The translations under genes and the position numbers were made by a program. This document shows positions 31,740 through 44,362 of a stretch of 64,000 nucleotides of DNA, piece after piece. Source of the stretch: Dictyophora rubrovolvata (Eukaryota > Basidiomycota > Agaricomycetes > Phallales > Phallaceae); contig CP114118.1 in the NCBI GenBank assembly GCA_029959195.1, positions 1,984,001-2,048,000 on the forward strand, in the 5' to 3' direction. The notes below the pieces were generated by a model. It saw only the letters and a list, made by a program, of their open reading frames with translations, did no database searches and had not been told where the DNA came from. Position 1 is the first letter of the stretch, and the number at the start of each line of letters is the position of its first letter.

Positions 31740-33408
31740 ATGGCACATTTAGGTTCTCATGATTCACTCCCCTCATCAAAGGCTTCTTTAAAAGCATGGT
31801 GGAAGCAATTTACGGCCAACCCCCGAAATAGGAAGACAGACGATGAGGAACAGTCTGGTAAGCTGCCATTTTATTTTATTATAATATCCTCAAACCCTCC
31901 GAATGCCAGAGTTGCCCCAAAAGAGAGTTTTTGGAGTTCCTTTGCGACAATGTCTTCAATATGCCAGCGTGCAGATTTCAACTGCGAACGCAAAGGGGGA
32001 TCTTTATGTGTGGGGATATATTCCAGTTGTCGTAGCCAAATGGTTTGCATATTTAAAACGGTTTCTTATTTATATAAAATGAGTTCATTTTTTCTATATA
32101 GTGGTCTTTATCTCAAAGAAAATGGTTAGCCCGCCTTTGTGTCTTGGGTATTTGATAACTGGCTCAATCACTGAAACCGAAGCTACCGAAGTCCCGGGAA
32201 CCTTTCGCGTTAATGGTTCTGCGAAACGCATGCGCGACCTTCAGGCGCTCTTTGAAGAACCGCCGAAAGTATGTTTGTGCTTAAGCCTTAAAAATCGTCT
32301 AAGAGTTGTCTTAAATCGAATCTCAGTTCGGTAAACATCTTGATTTAAAGCAAGGTTCCAATACAACACATGATGTCGCTAGCGTTTTTCGTCGATACTT
32401 GACCTCAATGCCGGTGAGACAGTCGTTATATCACAACTTTCCGTTGAGTATTCAAAGATCGTTAGGAACCCGTTATACCCACCGACCATTACCATGGGGT
32501 AAGCCTTTGTACTTTCTCGCTTTGGATGATGACCATTGACATGCCAGATTGATTGATACGTTAGTTTAGGCAGGCCGTCGGTAAGTGCTTACAGCTTCGA
32601 CAGCTTCGATCCCAACAAACAAAACGCTAATTTGCTTACGGACCACAGCTAAGACACCATTTAATCAAGAAGAACGTATACAAACATGCAAGCGACTAAT
32701 TCACTCCATGCCGCGGGCGAATCAATATCTATTATTATACGTACTAGACCTCTTATCGGTATTTGCACGCAAATCAGATATAAACCTCATGACGGCAGCG
32801 AGTATGTGGATAATTTTTGTCCCTTTGGTGTCCAGTATAAATCTTCCTGTTCAGACCTGGCCGTTATTTTTCGGCCTGGGATTATATCGCACCCGGACCA
32901 TGAGCTCTCTCCTGAACAACATAAGTTGAGTCAGGACGTTCTGGAGTTTTTGATCGCACATCAGGACTGGTTCATGCTGGACATGCCACCGCCACCACGG
33001 GATGTTGCAGAACTTTCGCCGTTTCCAAAAGAAAATCTATCCGATTCACCTGTTATGATTAGTCCACCTTCGAGCGAGGACTTGATGGGCGGTCGTGGTC
33101 GTGAACGAGACGAACGAAGAAGCAGGCGTGGGCGTAGGAGAGCGACGTCTGCGGCAGGACGAGCCTCGCGGCCTTCATCACCGATGGCTTCTTCAGTGCG
33201 GTCATCGTCTATGGAACGACCTTCAAGTCCTCCGAATGCCTCGACGGTGGCTACACCTTCGAGAAATGTTGTCCGTAGTCGAACAATGCCTGCACGGCCG
33301 CGGAATGGAGTGCAAGGCGAAGAGCGTCCACGTAATGTTCTTAAAAAGAAAGCGCCTCGTGCGAACGGCCCTAGCATAATAAAAGTTGACGTGCCTAGCC
33401 AGCAGTAA
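31740..33408 (+). CDS. Rho GTPase-activating protein, Sac7/Rga5 type
   Basis: GAP for Rho1-type GTPases in cell-wall and actin control. Nine exons. It begins MAHLGSHDSLPSSKASLKAW. The RhoGAP domain runs from VFGVPLRQCLQYASVQISTA and VWGYIPVVVAKCGLYLKENA to TEVPGTFRVNGSAKRMRDLQ (the arginine finger is the Arg of TFRVNGSA), then FEEPPKFGKHLDLKQGSNTT, HDVASVFRRYLTSMPEPVIP and FNQEERIQTCKRLIHSMPRA. The conserved NLAVIFRPGIISHPDHELSP and LSQDVLEFLIAHQDWFMLDM close the domain. The C-terminal 140 residues are Arg/Ser/Pro-rich and disordered, with likely phosphosites. The closest well-known relatives are Sac7/Bag7, GAPs of Rho1, which fits a cell-integrity role. The Mid2-like sensor of the same pathway lies 14 kb downstream. 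Confidence 0.88.
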
Positions 33409-33882
33409 TACATAGTTATACTCTGGCTGACATGCGGCTAGCTGTCCAGGAACTTTTCCTCTTTTTTCAACCCCCATGTCTCCTACACTTATTTTCCCCT
33501 ACTCTGCTAACCCATATGTGTCTTTCTTTTCAAGCGGACGTTGCGACGAGATTATATCATTAGTTTTTTGTAGATGGTACATCTATAATTTTAATCTGGC
33601 ACTATTGTAGTTTGAGTCAGAGACATTTTTTCAATGTACTAATACAAACTTTGAAGCGGACGCCTTATAATTAGTATGCGAGACCTTAAGTATTTTAGAG
33701 TATATGTACTATATTTATATTTTTGTATCTAAATTTACATTTGAACCCTTTTTCTCACTCCATCAATGGTTTGAACCCTGGTGACTGAATAAATCAGACT
33801 TCCGCTTCCGACACCAACCGTGGCTTTTACTCCCTTTCCCTCCTTCATTCTCTCCTTCACCACCTCACCTTTCCCTTCGATC
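33409..33882. other. Intergenic upstream of the GH17 gene
   Basis: About 470 nt, AT-rich on the left (33540-33730). The segment just before the GH17 start is pyrimidine-rich. No gene or repeat of note. Confidence 0.5.
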
Positions 33883-35682
33883 ATGTCAGCTTATACAAAT
33901 ATTGAGTCCAGCAGCGGCAGCCCATGGGTGGAGAAACCCAAGAACAACCGTCGTCAAAAATTCACGGTAAGCCATGCGGTTTCTGCCAGCGCAAAAACTA
34001 ATTATCCCTTCCACATGCATGAAGGTCGTGGGTTCTCTCATCGCTGTCGTGGCTATCATTGCAGCCGCCGTCGTTGTTGGGGTCGTCGTTGCTAAGCACC
34101 ATAAAAGCAGCTCTTCATCCTCATCAACAGCTGACGATAATGGATCACCGACCCTCTCCGATCCTAACGATCCAAGTAATTTTGCAAAGGATCCCCAACT
34201 ACACAAGTCCTTCTTTGGTTTGGCTTACACCCCCGAAGGCTCACAGCTGCCGAGCTGTGGTGCGACGCTAGGTTCTCTTCTCCCTTTGTCGTTCTCCCTT
34301 ACTTCCTCTGACTCCACATTAGACTCAGTCATAGTGGATATACAAATTATGTCGCAGCTCACTGATGTAGATTCCCTTTCTCTCTCTCTCTAATGTTTCC
34401 ATAAGAAACCACTGTTGACATCTGATATCACACAGAACATCCGCTTGTACGGCCCAGATTGCAACCAGACGTTTCTTGTTATGGACGCGATTCAGCGCAC
34501 CAAAACTAACATGAACGTTTACGCCGGTCTCTATCCAGTTCCAAACAACTTGACTGTCCTTTATGATCAGCTTGCTGAACTAGAGATAGCCTTCAAAACC
34601 TTCGGTGTTGACAATGTACCCTGTAAGTGTTAATCATTATGTATCCAGTCTCCCATTTATCGCATCTTCGTCAGCTATTACCGTCGGTAATGAATTCACG
34701 TTGGACTATCTCACAGCCAACGGCGGTTCTGGTCAAGATATCAATGATGCTGCTGGCAACGAGGCTGCAGAGCAGCTAATTAACATGTTGAATATCACAA
34801 AAACATGGTGGAATGGTCTTGGTTTTAACAAGCCGATGTCCTTTTGTAATGCCGATGCTGGTTCGTATTTCAACAAGATGGTCGTTGAAGCGTTTGATTG
34901 TTTGGTGAGGGAAGAAGTTTTTCGTGAAAATGCACTATTCATCTAATCATCGAACAAGTTTGCGAACGAGCACCCTTATTTTGCTGGCGTTCCTGTAGAC
35001 CAAGCAGCTGCATGGGTCGATGAATATAATAACAGCACCTTTGAGGCATATTTCGAGGGCCTCACTACAACTCCCCCCGAAGTTTTCATTGCCGAGACCG
35101 GATGGCCTTCTGTAGGTTATTTTCCATCATTATTGATCATGACTTTGATGAGCGTTTTTCAGGGTGCCAATGATTCAGCTCATGATGCGTATGTTTAATA
35201 CGACTGTTGTGGTGCTTTATGCTCATAAGGTCTAACAATTCACCAGTGATGAAGCTGCCATTGCAAGTCCACAAAATCTTCAGGTGGGTGTTCTTCTATA
35301 TGGTGGTCAGAAGCCGACATAAACAATCTCGTATCAGGTCTTCTTAGATACGTTTGTCTGCCAGGCGAACGTAAATAAGACGAAAGCCTTTTTCTTTGAA
35401 GCTTTTGACGAAACTTGGAAGGTATGACAATTCGATCTATATTGGCATATTGTTTTCAACTTATCAAATTGTTAGAATGAGTTTGGAGGTGTCGAGGTAT
35501 ATAATCACTTAATCCCTATCCTATGTTTCAGCTTGATCTGTCCATTTGTAGGCACACTGGGGTCTTTTTTACGCCAAGTTAGTAGGCTACTTTTTGATTC
35601 CTCGTGCAATGATTAATCGACTTTAAATAGCAAAACCTTAAAACCCATCACCATTCCGCCATGTTCCTATGTTCCTTCGTAA
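33883..35682 (+). CDS. GH17 glucan endo-1,3-beta-glucosidase, membrane-anchored
   Basis: Family 17 beta-1,3-glucanase/transglycosylase of the wall. It starts MSAYTNIESSSGSPWVEKPK. Exon 2 has a membrane anchor GSLIAVVAIIAAAVVVGVVV preceded by a basic cytosolic stretch, that is type II topology, then a Ser-rich stalk and KSFFGLAYTPEGSQLPSCGA. IRLYGPDCNQTFLVMDAI and NMNVYAGLYPVPNNLTVLYD are the barrel strands. VGNEFTLDYL carries the acid/base Glu (usual motif VGNE) and FIAETGWPS the nucleophile Glu. AFFFEAFDETWK, GGVEAHWGLFYANKTLKP close the fold and IPPCSYVPS ends it. About ten introns. Glycosylation sites are present (NNSTF, NKT). No GPI signal. Confidence 0.88.
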
Positions 35683-36354
35683 AACAGTTGCAGGTCAAAC
35701 TTTTTTCAAAATCGGATTCACAACCACCTAGTCACTCCTTTGAACATTGTTGTTTCGGACCCAATAGTATTCTCAGTTCGTATTATGTTATATCCTTACC
35801 GCGAACCCACCTTTCAATTCGATTGGACATTTTCACTTTTTACGTACAGCCGTGTTGTTTTTCTTGCATATTCGTTTTGAGAATTAAATCATTCCAATGT
35901 GTGGTCCAGTGATCTGAGTCTTCCCACTAATCATGACGTCCTCGCCTGCGCCAATGACCTCATTATTTCAAGTAATGCTCGAGCTCTGCGCTTTCGCTCC
36001 ACTGTAGACAGGGGAAGATTGGTTTGAAACAGCGACCAGTCACTGACTGATAACACGCAACATGACAGCTTGAATACAAATTTGATGATCATCTATGGGG
36101 GTTGCTGCGGTTTACTACCCAGCCAGAAATGATTTGAATTAAGTCACGTATAAAGATATCGCTCAAACAAAATGTGGGCAACTGATTCAATTTTTTTTTT
36201 ACAATCAGGAGGAGCAAGATTTTACTAAGTTCAATCACAAGAAAAATTGGAGATCAGGTACTGATTGTCCGTATAATATAGTTTTTATTTTATACACCGT
36301 AACGCTCCGCATGAGAAGAGTCGCCGAAAGGAAGTAGTGTGATATTGAGGGGGT
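35683..36354. other. Convergent intergenic region
   Basis: About 670 nt between the stops of the GH17 and VTC4 genes. A T-tract lies near 36192-36201. An 83-codon open frame at 35661-35912 has no homology I recognise. I see no gene or RNA. Confidence 0.55.
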
Positions 36355-39300
36355 TTAACCACTCATCCTGAGTACCAAATTAGTACCCAGGGCACCAAAC
36401 AATACGATTACAAGAACGGTAGGCCCAAATTTATCTTCAGCCATTGTCAGTTTGATAATTAAGTGACCAAGGAAAAACACACCATAATATAGACCGTCCG
36501 CACGTCGAGCACGAAGCCTATAAGCCCTATACACAAAGATAACACAGGAGTATGCAATCGATAACAGAGCCGCTAGCGTGAAAATAGTTGCACTAATCAA
36601 ACCACGATTATCTTCCGGCGCGGTGAAATTAAGTAGGAGGGTGGCTATGGACCCGATAACGACACTAAATTGCAACCAACGCTACGGAACATGAGAAGAA
36701 GACTCGAAACCTAAGATATGTAACCTACCAAAAACGTTCGCTCCGCAGCGAAGTACACTTTGGGCTCAATGCGAACAGGAACCGCAATCCGCTTTCCATC
36801 CTGGGCACGCCATTCCCGAACATATTCAATTTCATTTTGATGACTCGAGGCTGGTCCCGGTGTAGCACCGTTCTCTTGCTCTTCCGACCTTGTTTCTGAA
36901 GGAGCTACGGCTTCATCGTGGCCCTGATTCAATTTAGATTTGAAGTTCTTATCAAATTGAGATGATGGTGTAAGGGGATATATGGAAAGGTTTCGAGGAC
37001 GTTCACCAGTTGGCATACTGGCTCGCTTTGTCCGGAGAAATGGCGTTCTACCGTCCTCTTCATCGGTATTATCTCCGTCTCTGGAGGTGACCGGTTTTGG
37101 CTGTCCAACTTTCTTTTTTTTCTCATCTTCTTCAGCTTTTTGCCTAAGGAAGGATTCCCGATGAGATATAGCTGCTGCTGCTGCTTCGGGATCTAGTCCG
37201 GTAATCTTATTTTCGTTTGGAGCAATGTGAATGGCCACCTCTTCATCTTCTTCTCCTTCACTCAATGGCTCAGTGTAATAAGGCGGCGTCGGCGTGGGGG
37301 TAGTTGGGGCTGGTCGTTCGAAATGTGCAATGCCAGTATCGGGTTTTCGGATGTCAATGTCCACTTGAAACAAAAAGGTTCGTTATTTGACTAGTGGTAC
37401 CTAGAACACCTAACATACTCTGAGGCAGCCAGAAAGGGACTAAATCGACACGATTGGGTAACAATGTTGCGCAGCCATGAATAAACTTGCTAAACAGGGA
37501 CTCATAAGCTTGAAACGGGCATCCAAATAAGCCTCACCTAAATTTAGGTATTGCCTCAACAAGGTGACTATTAACAAGTTCTGTAACCCAAGAGGGCGGT
37601 TCTTGACCAAGCTGTGTCTGCAATTTTACCTCTAGCACGCCGTATCTAAAATATCCACCTGTCAAAGACAAAATCGCAAGGATTTATGTAAAAGTAATAC
37701 TTAAATAGCTCCTTGTCTTCGGGAGGAATTTGATCGAACGGATGGTCAATGCCAATATCCATTCGTCGCCAATTGTTATCTGATCTTTGTTTACCATCCC
37801 AATTATCCTCCCGAATCATAGTGAGTTCAGTATCGAGAGAAATCCGAACCTCAATATATTTCGAATCAGGGATCAAAACCCAGAAAGAAGGTGACTTACT
37901 CTAGCATCACCAGGTAACTGAAAAGCTGTGCGATTATAGAAAGTTCGCATAACTAAAAAAGTTTAGGAAACGAGCAATTAGGTTTCGTAAAAAAAAGTAA
38001 CCAGCTTACCTGGCTTAAGCTTTCTTTCCAAAATGGTGTATTGAACTTCATTCGCAAGCTGGATCATACTTTCCGCTTCTTGAGGAGTCTTTTTCCCTTT
38101 ATCGACAAGGGCTCGAAATTCTTCATCCATTATATATTCTCCTCGAAGAAAAGCATTGACATTTTCCTCTTTAATAGGGAATCGAGCCTACAAAAGAGAT
38201 AAGCGTCTGATCCTTTTAGCACTGCATGTATACGAACTTTGACAGACTTTTCTCCAGTCCAGTCTTCGCGATGAGTCTTTCTTTCTACAAATATCTAAAT
38301 TACAGATATATTTAAAACAATAGAGCATATAACAACGAAAGAATGACCTGTTTGACGCCCATGTCGCCATACCATCGCAACCGGATGGCTTCGGCTCCTT
38401 CAGTTTTCTCCAGTCGGCCGAGGTATAGTTCCAAATCATCGTTATCAAAATAGATAGATGTTATGGCTTATAAAGTAACGAATGAAAAACAAGAGCCGTG
38501 AAAAATGGCGGTATACTCACCAGCATCCTTTAATTCAAACTCTTTATTACGGTTAAATACTAAGTAAGAAGTTAGCGGACATCTATGGTTAATATTCAAC
38601 TCAAATCACCAAGAACGGGTAGGTGCCGCAATATGGCAAGCTTCAGCGCTACCAAATTGTCCGGATGAACCTGAGGTTTGGTAAGTGTCTATAACAGCAA
38701 TTTCATTGTTTGACGAACCCAATACTTGGTAGTTTGCCTAATGAATGCGCTTTGGGAGCCGCCAGCTGACGAGTCTCCCTTGACAGGATGGCCTCGATTT
38801 CGTACTAAATCATATAACTTTGATAACTTGACGATGATTGAATCCCAATTATAACGATAGAATGGGCGCTTTTCGAGGAAATCTGACACGAAAGTTGGAC
38901 GCAAAGAGAGGCCTGTTTGTTTATCGTGCTTTTTTACGATTCTGAAACAAAGGGGTCAGTCGCAATTTGGATAAATTCGCACATATAAAATGATCCTGAA
39001 CTTGATGAATCCGGTGAAACACAATTTAGAATACAAAGCCAAATCGTGGACATCTAGACTAGGTTACCAGGAGTATTTGATAAACAGGAGTTTTTTAACA
39101 TACCCGCGATCAAAACTGCAACTTCTTCTTCCAATTGCCTGAAGCTGTCTTCGAACGTTGACGCATCATCACTCTCATCGTCCATATGCTCATATTCATC
39201 GTAACCTCCATTCCTTCCCTCCTCCGTATGTGCTGGAGACCCATGGCTATCACCGTCGGGACTTGGGTGTTCCGAGGTTTCCACCAATCGTTTGACCTCA

Positions 39301-39641
39301 GCCTCCGCCCTATTGATTCGTTCTGCAAATTCACGTGTCTGCCTGATGTAAATCATTTCGACCTGCAGCTAAAATACCTCCAAAACTGACCTTGTTTTTC
39401 TGAAAATTATATATCTTTTCCAGCTCTCTCTCCAACTTTTGAGTAAAGTCATGTTCATCTTTCGCATTCCAAGGTCGTCTTGCCGTCCTTTTCTTCAGAT
39501 CCGTTTTTAATCCATTATAGTCCAAGTACTCGTCCTTCCACGCTCCGTACATATCCTCCTGTAACGTGTCATAGTCAGCCTACGTGAGACGTTCAAAAAA
39601 ATTGAAAAAGATCGAACAGTGATCTTGCGTCCAAACTTCAT
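36355..39641 (-). CDS. VTC4: Vtc4-type polyphosphate polymerase (SPX-VTC-DUF202)
   Basis: Catalytic subunit of the vacuolar VTC complex, which makes inorganic polyphosphate from ATP and feeds it into the vacuole. It starts [28 protein letters not shown] (SPX, with the inositol-pyrophosphate-binding Lys region [11 protein letters not shown]). The tunnel domain has [59 protein letters not shown] and [20 protein letters not shown]. The Arg/Lys and the Glu of LEVKL that bind phosphate and Mn are all present, so it looks catalytically intact. [15 protein letters not shown] follows. About 170 acidic/Ser-rich residues link it to the DUF202 membrane part ([20 protein letters not shown], two more helices, ending NLVLRMSG). 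About 13 introns. A Vtc1-like gene is 6 kb upstream. Confidence 0.92.
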
Positions 39642-39930
39642 TTTGAACGAATTGAATCAAGGATACGAAAATAAATATATCTCAAATAAATTGATAGCAA
39701 TGAGCACTGCCAAGATCCAACTGCTCTGGGAGAGACTCGGAGTAATCCCGGGCTCTCGTGACATCACTCACGCGTTCCGGGTTTTAATTACGTAATGTGT
39801 GACAAGATTTTTAGATTTTAACTCGAATACAGCAAATACCAAGGCTACAAATCAACTACAAACGATGAGGATAGAAAAAGTAATGTGCTTTCAGTCTTTA
39901 CGCTTTACAGAAGACCTCAAGGGGTATCTC

Positions 39931-40713
39931 CTAAAAGATATGAATAAGCCTGAAATCCCGGCGTACAGGACCACCGATAGATAAAGACATGATACGCGTC
40001 CGCCAATCTGTATTCCCAGCCGCTAAGTGTTTTGGTCCTCCTAATCCATTATCTGCAAGGTACTCGTGCAGGGCCATGTACTGAGTCAAATCTGAGTGGG
40101 ATGCGGTCGTTTCTTCAAATAAACGACTCCTCAACCAACCAGGCACTTCCGCCAGCATGTCGATGTGCTCCTTGGAATTTGTGATTTTGATAATCTAATT
40201 CGTTTCTGTAAAAAACGGTAAAGCTTACTTTTTCATACCAATTCTCTAGTTCCTTGGCGTTGACCGAGGGTATCAACAGACGGACCATTATAAGAGTAGT
40301 TCCAATTGCCGGTTGGAAGTAACCTTTGTAAAGTACATTTCGATATATACTGCGGCCGACGAACGAGGTACGCTCCATGATACGTGCCCCCTCGATACTG
40401 CAGTTGTTACTGGGACCGAGATAATCGGGTGTCTGCAACACAGAAATATCCTCGACTTCATAAGTAGCAAGCCATTTTGGTGTTGATCCATCACTCGCTT
40501 CGTATCGTAATCCACTTCGGAAACCCTTGCTAAGATATACTAGTGAGTCAATATAGTCTCACTCTAAAGCATTGTGGAAGCCTACGTAGTCATTTGAGCT
40601 GGTCCATGCTCATGATTATACCATTGGTGGAATTCTTCTTCAGACGGATTGGATCCGACATCCATTAAAACATGTAAAACTCCTGGGATAGAGTCATTTT
40701 TGCCTTCTGCCAT
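39931..40713 (-). CDS. EthD-like dimeric alpha/beta-barrel protein
   Basis: A small fungal protein with two ferredoxin-like halves. It starts MAEGKNDSIPGVLHVLMDVG and contains PSEEEFHQWYNHEHGPAQMT, the EthD-type WYNHEHGP motif. After an intron comes KGFRSGLRYEASDGSTPKWL, ATYEVEDISVLQTPDYLGPS. The second half begins TLIMVRLLIPSVNAKELENW and ends WRTRIMSLSIGGPVRRDFRL. Three exons, about 235 residues. Such proteins are often monooxygenase-like or of unknown function; the substrate cannot be predicted. It is divergent from VTC4's upstream neighbour layout: starts facing the carrier's 3' end 218 nt away. Confidence 0.72.
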
Positions 40714-40931
40714 TATAGGTTTTCAAGAGGCAATAGGAAACCTAGATGCGTCTTGTCGCAACAAGTTTCTATGATTGGAAGGTATAAATAGTGAATGGTA
40801 GCAGTGGGAAATTCTTGAAATTTTGCTCTAAACAATAATACAATTTCCTCGACCCTAACGGCGGTGAAGATGGAACACACTCTGATTTATTTGATCATAG
40901 AACAGATTAACAAGAAACGTTACACTATACA

Positions 40932-42227
40932 TCAACCAAAAAAACGTTTCCAAACTATCAAAATAAACAAGGCGTATTCTTCAAATTTGTCCTTAGATAC
41001 GAATAATAAAGCCTGGGTCAGTACTGCCTTTAATATCTGCGTACCCATACCCTAGCAAATGATGAGTAACGGCCGTCTTATACACATGCAAAACATTACC
41101 TGGTACCATCCCAGGAAGCCATCCGAGTTCCAAACTTTCTTTAGTACATCCATCGAGCCAGAGTACTTAGGCTTATGCACCATATTCGTTTGGTCTTTCT
41201 CTTTGCCCTTGCCCTTTCCTTTTTCAAGATCTTCCAGCGTATCCTCGTCTTTGAGACTCGCCTGTACCCTCACTTTCGCCATGATATACGGATAAGTTAC
41301 CTAGGATACGTGTTATCAAAAAAATTACTATCTCATTAGTGGAAAGTTACGATGGTAGCCAATGACTTCGAAAATGCGCCTAACAAGAAAGAGTGTCCAG
41401 GAGAAAGTTTTGCGTCTGTATTCCCCGCTAACGCGAGACCTTTCACGCGTTCAAATACTCCATAAGTTATGGCCGGATTGGTAGTCAATAAAAGGCCAGG
41501 TTTTATACCCAGCCATAAACCGCCAATACCGTGCTCTCTGACAACCTGTCGACCCACGTCCAGGAATGAATCACCGGTCTGTTTCGTAGATGAAGACGAC
41601 ATTGTGTTTTCTTTGGAATGTCCAATCTGCTGTCGGGTTGCAATTACCGAAATGGGAATTGTGAGTATTTGCGCAAGGGCACCAGCGATTGCCCCCAACA
41701 GGAGCTCCATGCCAGTTGAAATGAAAACCTTGGAGGATTTTCGTATGCGCATCAATCGCTTTAGGTATGTTTGCCGAACAAATGTGTAGAAGAAGAAATA
41801 GGCATATTCTACAAAGGTTTGAGCTTTCTGTTCCGTGCTGCGAACGTAAAAAAAGGAAACGTACGCTGAGTGAATACGCTAACCATGTTCATGCCAAACC
41901 CCTTGTAAAGTTCCGAGGTACCCTCCTCTTTCATAATCTTGAATAACAACTTGAGGATCGATTTGTGGGCTTCTTTGCCATGACGTCGAGATCCGGCCTG
42001 GATGTGGGTTTTCACTCTGAAAAGGAGAAATGGTGGAGGGCGAATTTGGTGATGAATTCAAGCAAACGTACGTATCAAGAGGATAGACGACTCTAACAGA
42101 ATACTTAGAACTTGCGGCGGCGTTTCAAGAATAAAAAAACTTACGCGTTGCTGAAAACACCGCCGAGAGCACCTGCTAAAGCATGTCCAAACGCAGTGAG
42201 CTGGAAGACCTCCTGAGATTCGGGCAT
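40932..42227 (-). CDS. Mitochondrial-carrier family protein, peroxisomal Ant1/PMP34 type
   Basis: Solute carrier with three repeats of about 100 residues. It starts MPESQEVFQLTAFGHALAGA and has LGGVFSNAVVYPLDTVKTHI (PxDxxK signature of repeat 1). ELYKGFGMNMVSVFTQQYAY and FFFYTFVRQTYLKRLM follow. Repeat 2 shows MELLLGAIAGALAQILTIPI with a divergent PISVIATRQQ. Repeat 3 has GHSFLLGAFSKSLATIVTYP and YIMAKVRVQASLKDEDTLED. A Lys/Glu-rich insert (GKGKGKEKDQT) lies in the matrix loop of repeat 3. It closes FLGWYQGMGTQILKAVLTQA and LLFVSKDKFEEYALFILIVW. The best match in memory is the peroxisomal adenine-nucleotide carrier Ant1, needed for beta-oxidation of medium-chain fatty acids. Six exons. Confidence 0.85.
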
Positions 42228-42539
42228 CGTGAACAAGTCAAAGGCTGAATGAGTACAGTGACGGGTATTAATGCTGACAGTGACCGGGGATATAGACCTG
42301 TGGGCCGGAAGCCATGTGAAATTATCATTATTGGTAAGCTTGCTGATGATGTTGAGATGTAATATGTCTGATTGACGTGGGAGCGCAGTAGAATCATATT
42401 ATTATACTGGCTGGCAATTTTGAAGGGGGAGTTATCCGGGTCGGGATTGAAGTTGAAGTAGGAGATTAATCGACTCTTCCAGCCAATTTTTTTTACAGTA
42501 TGAGTTATTTACCATATAGAAGTTTACGATTAATACATG

Positions 42540-43920
42540 CTATCGATTGAGACTGAAGCTCCCTAATCCATTCAACAAACCTTCACTGTCCCCTGGTCGT
42601 CGATCGAGTTCGTTGAATGGATCCCGAGCACTTCCAGTATGAGCTTTCCATAACTCCCGATACTGACTTTTAATCTCCTGCAGTTCCCCATCTAGTTTTG
42701 CAGTTTTCTGGGCCAGGGCGAGAAAAGTCATGTTCTGTGCTTGAAGGGTCGAGCTGATGGCTGTTAATTAAATAAAAATTCAGAATCCGCCGAGATGAAT
42801 GAGAGCGATGTCGCAGACGCCTACCTTGAGGGGTATGCTGAGCCTGAGTCTGGGCAGAAACCAGACGTCTCTCAATTTGCTACAAATCGTTTAACTTAGG
42901 GACGGTGACAGTGTGGATCAACGCACTTCAATGGTCGACTTGTACCATAATAACTTTTGCCGTATTTCTTCAGCTGCTCGACCGAAATACCTAGCAAACC
43001 CTTTGAGTTCAAAGATCTTTGAAAAACTTTATATGTACGTACTCTAAAGGAAATGTAGAATGGTCCTTGAGATACATTCCGTTCTGCTGTGGATTTTTGA
43101 ATCCATCTATGATCTTCGCGGTAGTTATGGTATCCTGAACACATTGATCTACTTTGGATCGAATTTCCTCCACTATGCTTCTATCTGATTGCTGAGAGGT
43201 GACAACATTGACAAGGTCCTTATTTGAAGAGATAAGATGAGATGGCAGTGAAAGGAAAATAAGGCTGGAAATACATTGTGAACTCGTCTCAGAGTTTCAG
43301 CCGCTTTCGTAGGTTCATCAGCTAGAGACCGAGACTTCAAAGCACGACTAATTTGGATTCGCCCTTGAATATGAGCGCTAAAGAAGTCAATATTTATGAA
43401 TAACAGTGTGCAAGGATTTCAGAATCACTCAATAGTTTCGAAAACCTTTTGTACCGAGTCGGGAAGATCATTAAATCTGGTGTTACGAGTAAACAGAATT
43501 GACGGCTGTTGCGGTCCTTGGACAGGACTATTAAAATATTGCGTTACCGGAAGGTTGAGAATGATGAACTAGGACATACGGAACAGGTTGATTAAATGTT
43601 GAATTATTCGAGGCTAAAGGATTTGCCCATGAAGAGCCACTTGCTGGTTGCGTATTTGTGTTTCCAAGCTGTGCGAAAGAAGACTGAAATGTGGGTCTAG
43701 TACCGAAGATGGATGTATTTGTTGTGCCAACAGTGTTTTGAGGAGCCATAGAAAACAAATTGCTCCCAAAAGATCCTGTTGACGATTGTTGCCCCTGGTT
43801 TTGGGCGTTGCTGGCACCGAATGTACTGGGAAATAGACTTCCTCCTTGATTCATAGGTTGTTGAGTGCTTATACTATTGTAACCACCGGTGGTTCCGCCA
43901 GAGGAAGTATTTTGGGAGAA

Positions 43921-43951
<31 letters not shown>

Positions 43952-44136
43952 GTTGGATTGCCAAACGCGCTGCCTCCTAAAGGGGGTGCAGATGTCTGTT
44001 GGGGAGCTGCTTGACCCCAGGTCATTCCTGTGCCGGGAGCAGCATTACTGGCTACATTTGTGCCCCACGAACTAAAAGCATTCGTCCCAGACGCTCCTGG
44101 CTGTTGTTGTTGAGATTGTTGCGGCTGACCAAACAT
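42540..44136 (-). CDS. NUP57: Nucleoporin of the Nsp1 complex (Nup57/Nup54)
   Basis: Central-channel FG nucleoporin. It starts MFGQPQQSQQQQPGASGTNA, with a roughly 190-residue N-terminal FG/Gln-rich region holding FG, GNPT and several Gln runs, including a 10-Gln tract near 43930. The structured half begins SPVQGPQQPSILFTRNTRFN and continues DLPDSVQKVFETID, AHIQGRIQISRALKSRSLAD and TKAAETLRRVHNDLVNVVTS. The helical Nup54 part KIIDGFKNPQQNGMYLKDHS, YFGRAAEEIRQKLLWYKSTI and EQIERRLVSAQTQAQHTPQA ends in a coiled coil and FLALAQKTAKLDGELQEIKS, QYRELWKA. About eight introns. It lies divergently from PPIL3 with 226 nt between starts. Confidence 0.87.
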
Positions 44137-44362
44137 GCGTCTCAGTTCGACTTGGGTTCAAGGAGTTGTGTAAGCGAATAGACGATTATTTGGATTGATT
44201 CGAATAGCTGGAGTTTAGAATCTGCAAAACGTCGGATACCGTAAGTATAAACCGCGAGTATAGACCGCGACTGAAGGCAAAAGGCAAGAGCCACAGACGC
44301 GATATGTACCTCTATGGGCGCATCAGCTTTTTACTTTGACCTACATTACTCTCAGTCGCAGC

